Shown here piece after piece: positions 16,639 through 21,030 of a stretch of 21,030 nt of DNA (position 1 is its first letter; the number at the start of each line of letters is the position of its first letter). A program made the position numbers and the translations under genes. The stretch is from contig CAKTIH010000022.1 of NCBI GenBank assembly GCA_934565615.1, positions 1 through 21,030 on the forward strand. The letters run 5' to 3'. The notes under the pieces were generated by a model. That model ran no database searches, was not told the DNA's origin, and was given only the letters and a program-made list of their open reading frames with translations. The DNA comes from an uncultured Oscillospiraceae bacterium. Lineage in GTDB: Bacteria; Bacillota; Clostridia; Oscillospirales; Oscillospiraceae.

Positions 16639-17979
16639 CTACCTATTTACCTTCCAGTACCCGCTGCGATCTGAACCGACTCTTTCAATAACACCTTTTT
16701 CTTTGAGCTTTTTCAAGCGACTTGCAATAGACTTTCTGCTCACGCTCAACCTCTCTGCCAACTGCTGCATGGTATATCCGGGGTCTTCTTCCAGCAGGAG
16801 AATGACTGATCGTTCATTTTCAGTCACCCTATCAGTCACCCTATCAGTCACCCTGTCGGCAACCTTGACGATTCTATCTTTCGGCGCAGTGAACTTGATC
16901 ATGATGTCTCCAGGATTGATGGTGTACTCAGGCTGAGGAACACCGTCATTTTTGCAAGCCGAGCATATCTTCTCTATTCCACGCCCCCAGCTTTCTATAA
17001 ATCCAGCCAGATAAAAGACATGTGCAATATTCGGGTTATATGGGCTGGATGCGTGTTTACGCATCAGGTTCTCAAGCGTCCAGTTTTCCGGGAGACGCCC
17101 ACAATTTGCAATATACAACTTGTCCGCGTACACGCTGATCTGAATGGGAACACCCGACTGATATTGCTTATGGCATAGCGCATTAAGCAGAGCCTCGCGC
17201 AGTGCAGCTTCAGGCACAAAATAGCGTTCTATGCGCTGCATGCCGTCGTAGGTTATCTTTGCACGCATATATTTCAGATAGACAAGCTCGACGATTTTAT
17301 CGATCTGCTCCAAGATGGAGCCATGCACCTCATCCTGATATAACAAATCAGCATCGTTTTCAAAGTAGCCTATTTTTACATAGGCACCGAGCTGCCAGCG
17401 TTCCGGATCTTTGCTAAACAGCAGCATAGCGGCGTTAGTTAAGTAAGCACCATTGGTGAGATGAAGCTTTTCCATAAGAGCATCTTTCGGCTCGTCGAGT
17501 ACGCTGTTATCTATACGACCCTTTTTAGATGCCCACTGCTTGAAATGCTCGACGATATTGTCGTCAACATCATCAAGTGAGAAAGCCGGGAGCGGAAGAT
17601 TGTCCCATGTAGCACCGCGCTTACGCATCAGAAACGCTTCGAGCGCTGGACCTGTCAACACCTGTTTTGTACTTCCGCTGCGGTAATAGTATACGCCCTT
17701 GCAGGATATGCCTATGGGATATGTCGGAACATCAATTTCAATATAGTCCTTACCGCTTTCAGTCAGGAGATTGACGCCAACGATAATGCCCATCGCATCC
17801 CGCACTTTGTTCGGAATATCTTCGAGGAGCTTACGGGCGTTGCTCACGCCAATTACATTTCCCTCGTCATCACAGCCGATATATATTTTCCCGCCTTGAG
17901 CATTCGCATAACCGCAAATCCACTCAAGGTATTCGTCTTTCCATTTGCTTTTCCATTCGATATTCTGGCTTTCAGGCAT
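16639..17979 (-). CDS. AlbA/HATPase_c_4 regulator with C-terminal winged helix
   Basis: This is a 446-aa protein counted from ATG 17979 (AAAGG about 9 nt upstream; the TTG at 17988 is less likely). The N-terminal AlbA_2/Schlafen-like domain (1-~115) has the signature NIEWKSKW and GYANAQGGKIYIGCDDEG. The middle HATPase_c_4 domain has REALLNALCHKQY (261-273) and FIESWGRGIEKI (327-338). The linker carries a near-perfect DRVT x3 repeat (375-386). The C-terminal winged helix (~390-446) has MQQLAERLSVSRKSIASRLKKLKEKG as the recognition part. Such proteins are annotated as putative transcriptional regulators and are common next to defence genes. It is first in the island operon behind a good promoter, so autoregulation is plausible. 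Confidence 0.9.
   Translation of the reverse strand: MPESQNIEWKSKWKDEYLEWICGYANAQGGKIYIGCDDEGNVIGVSNARKLLEDIPNKVRDAMGIIVGVNLLTESGKDYIEIDVPTYPIGISCKGVYYYRSGSTKQVLTGPALEAFLMRKRGATWDNLPLPAFSLDDVDDNIVEHFKQWASKKGRIDNSVLDEPKDALMEKLHLTNGAYLTNAAMLLFSKDPERWQLGAYVKIGYFENDADLLYQDEVHGSILEQIDKIVELVYLKYMRAKITYDGMQRIERYFVPEAALREALLNALCHKQYQSGVPIQISVYADKLYIANCGRLPENWTLENLMRKHASSPYNPNIAHVFYLAGFIESWGRGIEKICSACKNDGVPQPEYTINPGDIMIKFTAPKDRIVKVADRVTDRVTDRVTENERSVILLLEEDPGYTMQQLAERLSVSRKSIASRLKKLKEKGVIERVGSDRSGYWKVNR
16821..16856. repeat. Three 12-bp tandem repeats in the regulator gene
   Basis: Unit CAGTCACCCTAT is repeated at 16821-16832, 16833-16844 and 16845-16856, the last unit ending GT and followed by a degenerate partial copy. 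It encodes DRVT repeats in the linker between the ATPase-like and winged-helix domains. Because 12 bp is four codons, copy-number change alters linker length without a frameshift. Confidence 0.85.
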
Positions 17980-18018
17980 ATATATCAACCTTTCTGAGAT
18001 GCAATTAATTCTAATTAT

Positions 18019-18046
18019 ATTATAACAGACAGGACTGTAAAATCAA
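18019..18046 (-). promoter_or_regulatory. Promoter of the regulator/STAND operon
   Basis: On the minus strand, -35 TTGATT (18041-18046), a 16-bp spacer, and perfect -10 TATAAT (18019-18024) with extended -10 TG at 18027-18026. It leaves a leader of about 30 nt before ATG 17979. Confidence 0.75.
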
Positions 18047-18059
18047 CCAATATAGTTTT

Positions 18060-18380
18060 GTAAAAATGTGTTTGACAATTTCTCGCCAGAACATTTTTAA
18101 AGAATAATCGGAAACAAGTAAGCAACACTTTGAAAAGCTCATCTTCTTTGCATGTCTATCCAAGGAATACTGCGCACATACTATGCTCTGATCTTCAAAC
18201 AGTTGGATTTTATCACTCTGCAGCACTTTGGAACACCTCATTTCTTCGCATTTATATTATATCAGGCGAAGCAGAAAAATCAACAAATTATATATGAGCT
18301 TCACCTTTGTCAAATTTTGAAGCACACAATCTCACCGGAACTTTATTATACTTGCTTGGCAAGATTATAAAAAAACGCAT
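18060..18380. other. AT-rich intergenic region with a second matching promoter
   Basis: No convincing gene is seen in these 320 nt. At 18256-18283 the minus strand carries TTGATT, a 16-bp spacer, a TG extended element and TATAAT, the same layout and much of the same sequence as the promoter 237 nt downstream. A 73-codon frame (18020-18241) starts only ~8 nt after the expected transcription start, lacks a ribosome site and has no recognisable features, so the transcript may instead be a long leader of the defence operon. Confidence 0.5.
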
Positions 18381-19427
18381 TCATATCTGCATTTCCTCGG
18401 CTTCCTGCGGGGAGGTGTCGGAAAGAAAATCGGAGAAATTCTCTTCCTCGCCGGAAAAGTTTGGGCTTGTTTCTTCGTCAAGCGGGATATATCCGCTTTC
18501 TCCAAACTCCAGCGGCTCTTTCAGAATCACAGAACCACAATAGTTGACATCGCCCCTTTGTTCCACAGCGCAGAAACTGCCGCTGTCATCACTGTGGCGC
18601 AAGTGGTAGCAGTACAGCCCCTCCGGAATGTCTGTATCCGTCAGTCGGTCATTTGAGAAAAGCGCCGTCTTACCGAGTAGCTCGATCTTCTCGTATTTAT
18701 CATCCTCCAGATTGACATAGCTTGTACCGGCTGCATTCGGGGCGATCCCATAGTCCAGCGGATTCAGTCCCATCAGTTCACATCCGAAATCGATGGCCTC
18801 TCGCTCTGTTTCGGGAAGCCATTCTTCAATCCGTACTCCATTCTGATAGCGGTATCTGCCACAGTTTTCGCCGATGTACTCATCTGCCCACTCGTGCTTG
18901 ATCTCCACATCGGGAAACCTCTCTGCCAGCTTTTCCATTACCGGATGCGGAGCAGACCATGCGGTTAGGAAGTTCAGGACATCCCCATCATGATAGTTTA
19001 CTTTCGCCTCACCGTAGCCGTAAGCATTCCATTTGGTACCCCAATGCTGGTTACACCACTCATACCATGTGGGCACTCCGTATAGGCGAATGTTGTTCCA
19101 AGCGGCCTTTCCAAGTTTCCACGCCTTTGGGCGAATATCCGAGCGTTGCTGGAGGAAAGCGTCCTCACTTTTGCGTGGGATGTTCTCCAGATCGTCCTGA
19201 TGGATCGTTCCGCCGAGGGTGTAGACCTCGATAAAATCCTGATAGGCTTTCAGACCGGTACTCGTCTGGCTGCCTGCCTCGATGTCCAAGCTCTCCGGCA
19301 TGGGAATGATCTTATTGAAATCCACCGAGCCGATTCCAAGATCATCATATTGGATGGCCTCCAGCATGGCTCGGATCTGCGCTGGATCGCCATGCAGTGT
19401 CAGAACATTCGATACATAATTTGGCAT
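18381..19427 (-). CDS. Conjugative-element protein with YubB/DUF1281-like and LPD28-like domains
   Basis: This is a 348-aa protein. The N-terminal MPNYVSNVLTLHGDPAQIRA and FNKIIPMPESL match the YubB/DUF1281 ferredoxin-like domain (about 1-170, with the W-rich WNNIRLYGVPTWYEWCNQHW segment). The C-terminal part (about 240-320, LEDDKYEKIELLGKTALFSN, then a YCYHLRHSD segment) resembles the LPD28 'large polyvalent protein' domain found in mobile elements. It ends in EMQI. ATG 19427 follows AGGAG by about 10 nt and lies 37 nt after the TGA that closes the antirestriction reading frame. Function is unknown; families like this are carried by conjugative elements and plasmids. Confidence 0.8.
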   Translation of the reverse strand: MPNYVSNVLTLHGDPAQIRAMLEAIQYDDLGIGSVDFNKIIPMPESLDIEAGSQTSTGLKAYQDFIEVYTLGGTIHQDDLENIPRKSEDAFLQQRSDIRPKAWKLGKAAWNNIRLYGVPTWYEWCNQHWGTKWNAYGYGEAKVNYHDGDVLNFLTAWSAPHPVMEKLAERFPDVEIKHEWADEYIGENCGRYRYQNGVRIEEWLPETEREAIDFGCELMGLNPLDYGIAPNAAGTSYVNLEDDKYEKIELLGKTALFSNDRLTDTDIPEGLYCYHLRHSDDSGSFCAVEQRGDVNYCGSVILKEPLEFGESGYIPLDEETSPNFSGEEENFSDFLSDTSPQEAEEMQI

Positions 19428-19464
19428 ACTTTCTTTCTCCTAAAACTCTGTGCTTTCTGAATGG

Positions 19465-19656
19465 TCATACCATCCCGCCCATCTCCATGCGGCTGCTCTG
19501 ACTGCCATCCATGACTTCCTCAATGCTGGAATATCCCCTATATGCGATATAGCCGTGTTCGGTAAACATCCCGTCCTCGTCGTTCATGCGCTGTTGGGCG
19601 TAGCCTTCGTAGTCATAGAACTCATCTAAATTCGCGTCGAAGTCGTAATGACCGGA
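19465..19656 (-). pseudogene. In-frame C-terminal tail of the antirestriction gene, after an amber codon
   Basis: After TAG at 19657-19659 the same frame stays open for 63 codons to TGA at 19465-19467. It reads SGHYDFDANLDEFYDYEG, then an MFTEHGYIAY block, and ends in EMGGMV. This is what I recall as the normal C-terminus of this antirestriction family, where the residue at the TAG position is Glu (GAG), one base from TAG. The tail therefore looks like real coding sequence cut off by a single substitution, or reached by readthrough. Confidence 0.75.
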
Positions 19657-20649
19657 CTACTGAATCATGTACTTTCCGTACTCTGCCGGGGAATGTGTAC
19701 CGGGAGCGAAGTCAAACAGGTCAAGACTCTCTACGAGATTCTTGACCTGTTCCGCATTCTGTGGCTTTGCCAGAGTTACCGCAGCGCCCAGCTTCTTGAT
19801 ATCGTCCTTGGAAAGTGCATTTGTTTCCTGCGCCAGTGCGTTGAGATCCGCAAGGCTTTCATGCTCCATATCCAGCAGCACATTCACTTCATCTGGCAGT
19901 TGACTGTGTTCCAACCGAAGCCGGGCATCCGCAGGTTCTGTGATTCCTGTACGCTGGAGAGCGCGGTCAATCTCCTCCTGTGCCATCGGGAGATATAGCC
20001 ATGTGATGTGCTCGGTATTCTCCGGCTTGGATTTTGGAGTCGCCGCGACCATAGTGGCACGCGGCTCATAGTAATAACAGGGGAAGAATTGACCGTCATA
20101 TACCTGCTCCAGCTTCATGTCGTTGTCGTAGATCACGCCGTAGGGGGTGATCGTGCCGCTGCCGCTCTCAATAAGCCGCAGTGCCGTTTCCTCTCCATCC
20201 AGCGCCTCCAACTCGGTAACAGTTGCGCAGCCTCCGTGCAGGTTCATGTAGTGGTCACGGCCAACAGCGGCAAGGTCAGAGAAATCTGTGATGACTGTGG
20301 TCTGCTGGCAGCAGAAAGTCAGGTTGATAAGATCCTTCAGTTCGAAAAGCTCCAGCTTGTGTGCCATCGCCTGAAACTGAGTAGCTTCTCCGATATCGAA
20401 ACCATCCAGCCGCTTGGCAAGATAGTTGAGCTCCTCCACATTGACCGTTAGCATCTCTGTGCGTTTAAGTACAGAGTAAAAACTATTGATCTCCTGCACT
20501 TGGCAATCTGATTTGACTGCATCGCCAATTTCCAATGCCTCCAGCAGCTCCATACAGTGTGTGTACTGGTCATGAGGGATGGGAAACGGAATTGTTGCCA
20601 CACCGTATTCAGGGTGGTTTGGATTGCCGAGTACCGCATGTATTATCAT
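19657..20649 (-). CDS. ArdA-like antirestriction protein, ends at an in-frame amber codon
   Basis: This 330-aa product resembles the large antirestriction proteins (annotated ArdA) of Oscillospiraceae conjugative elements. Blocks seen are YGVATIPFPIP (16-26), ELNYLAKRLDGFD (73-85), NLTFCCQQTTVITDFSDL (109-126), HYMNLHGGCATV (133-144), EHITWLYLPMA (near 213) and LFDFAPGTHSPAEYGKYMIQ at the end. ArdA proteins mimic DNA and block type I restriction enzymes during transfer; whether this larger form does so is inferred. ATG 20649 has AAGGAG about 10 nt upstream. The reading frame stops at TAG 19657-19659, 63 codons before the expected end, so the product is truncated unless the amber codon is read through. 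Confidence 0.75.
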   Translation of the reverse strand: MIIHAVLGNPNHPEYGVATIPFPIPHDQYTHCMELLEALEIGDAVKSDCQVQEINSFYSVLKRTEMLTVNVEELNYLAKRLDGFDIGEATQFQAMAHKLELFELKDLINLTFCCQQTTVITDFSDLAAVGRDHYMNLHGGCATVTELEALDGEETALRLIESGSGTITPYGVIYDNDMKLEQVYDGQFFPCYYYEPRATMVAATPKSKPENTEHITWLYLPMAQEEIDRALQRTGITEPADARLRLEHSQLPDEVNVLLDMEHESLADLNALAQETNALSKDDIKKLGAAVTLAKPQNAEQVKNLVESLDLFDFAPGTHSPAEYGKYMIQ

Positions 20650-20700
20650 ATTTCATTGGCTCCTTTTCATAAATTCAAAATCACATCGCCGACGCTGCGG

Positions 20701-21030
20701 TTATATCTGCATCTCAGGCGTCTGTGATTCGCTGTCTCGAAGCTGCTGGGTGTATTCGTGCAGACCCATGCCGGTCTGCTGCTGACAGAAGGCTTCCATT
20801 TTGCGGAGCAGGACTTCCTGTTCGGCAGCGTTGAGACGGTAAAACCAGCTTTCTTCCGAACCGTCTCCCTTGCAGATGTTCAGTTCCAGCGTGTCGCATA
20901 GCCGATCCTGCTCCACGTCATAGTTGGCGTAGATGTTTAGCCAGTCGTCATTCTGATCGGTGCAGACAAATGTCCCGAACGCAGAATCTACATCGAAATC
21001 TGCCTGAATATAAAAGGTGAGATTGCCGTC
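20701..21030 (-). CDS. Partial conjugative-element accessory protein
   Basis: The minus-strand frame is open from the window end, giving 109 visible residues; a GTG at 20916 is internal and not needed as a start because coding-like sequence (LTFYIQADFDVDSAFGTFVC) continues upstream. The visible part is rich in Asp and Tyr, then has LNAAEQEVLLRKMEAFCQQQ, and ends in EMQI like the YubB-type neighbour. It lies 51 nt upstream of the antirestriction gene on the same strand, so probably in one operon. I recall similar proteins beside antirestriction genes in clostridial conjugative elements but cannot name a function. Confidence 0.75.
   Translation of the reverse strand, partial: DGNLTFYIQADFDVDSAFGTFVCTDQNDDWLNIYANYDVEQDRLCDTLELNICKGDGSEESWFYRLNAAEQEVLLRKMEAFCQQQTGMGLHEYTQQLRDSESQTPEMQI

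Noticed and set aside
18020..18241. 73-codon minus-strand frame MRCSKVLQSDK...
   Set aside because: No ribosome site, a leader of only about 8 nt after the predicted start, and it ends inside the next promoter. It cannot be excluded as a small leader peptide.
1..21030. CRISPR array or repeat-spacer structure
   Set aside because: No regularly spaced repeats were found; the only tandem repeat is the 12-bp coding repeat at 16821-16856.

Overview
This window looks like the chromosome of a gut-type Clostridia bacterium, probably Oscillospirales. The evidence is Firmicutes-style strong ribosome binding sites, GC-rich housekeeping genes, families typical of that group (DUF4914, DUF5685 with a DnaJ neighbour, a PRK06851-like ATPase), and conjugative-element accessory genes common in Oscillospiraceae. 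No rRNA, tRNA or CRISPR array was found.

Positions 1-10000 are GC-rich core-like sequence. In order they hold: the 3' part of a DUF4914 P-loop protein with a strong terminator; a minus-strand set of a membrane-anchored protein and two tandem DUF4279-type proteins; a palindrome-rich intergenic element; an unknown minus-strand gene divergent from ddl (D-alanine--D-alanine ligase); a highly structured RNA leader followed by a three-gene operon (membrane zinc ribbon, DUF5685, DnaJ-domain); a convergent P-loop ATPase sharing a bidirectional terminator; and a two-subunit CoA-transferase operon.

Positions about 10100-18380 are clearly AT-richer and look acquired. All genes are on the minus strand and read 17979 to 10360: an AlbA/HATPase/winged-helix regulator, an unknown 219-aa protein with two CxxC pairs, a 1496-aa STAND-type NTPase with a Cap4/DUF4297-like N-terminal nuclease signature, and a YhcG-type PDDEXK nuclease. 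The first three are tightly packed (36-nt gap, then 8-nt overlap) behind one good promoter. I read this as an Avs-like anti-phage defence operon with an uncharacterised partner protein. It is the best candidate here for an undescribed system.

Positions 18381-21030 carry conjugative-element accessory genes on the same strand: a YubB/DUF1281-like plus LPD28-like protein, an ArdA-like antirestriction protein whose frame is cut by a single in-frame amber codon, and a partial unknown protein. Two of the three end in the same tetrapeptide, EMQI. Antirestriction functions therefore sit next to the defence operon, as expected for a mobile element carrying its own defence cargo. No integrase, relaxase or clear att site lies inside the window.
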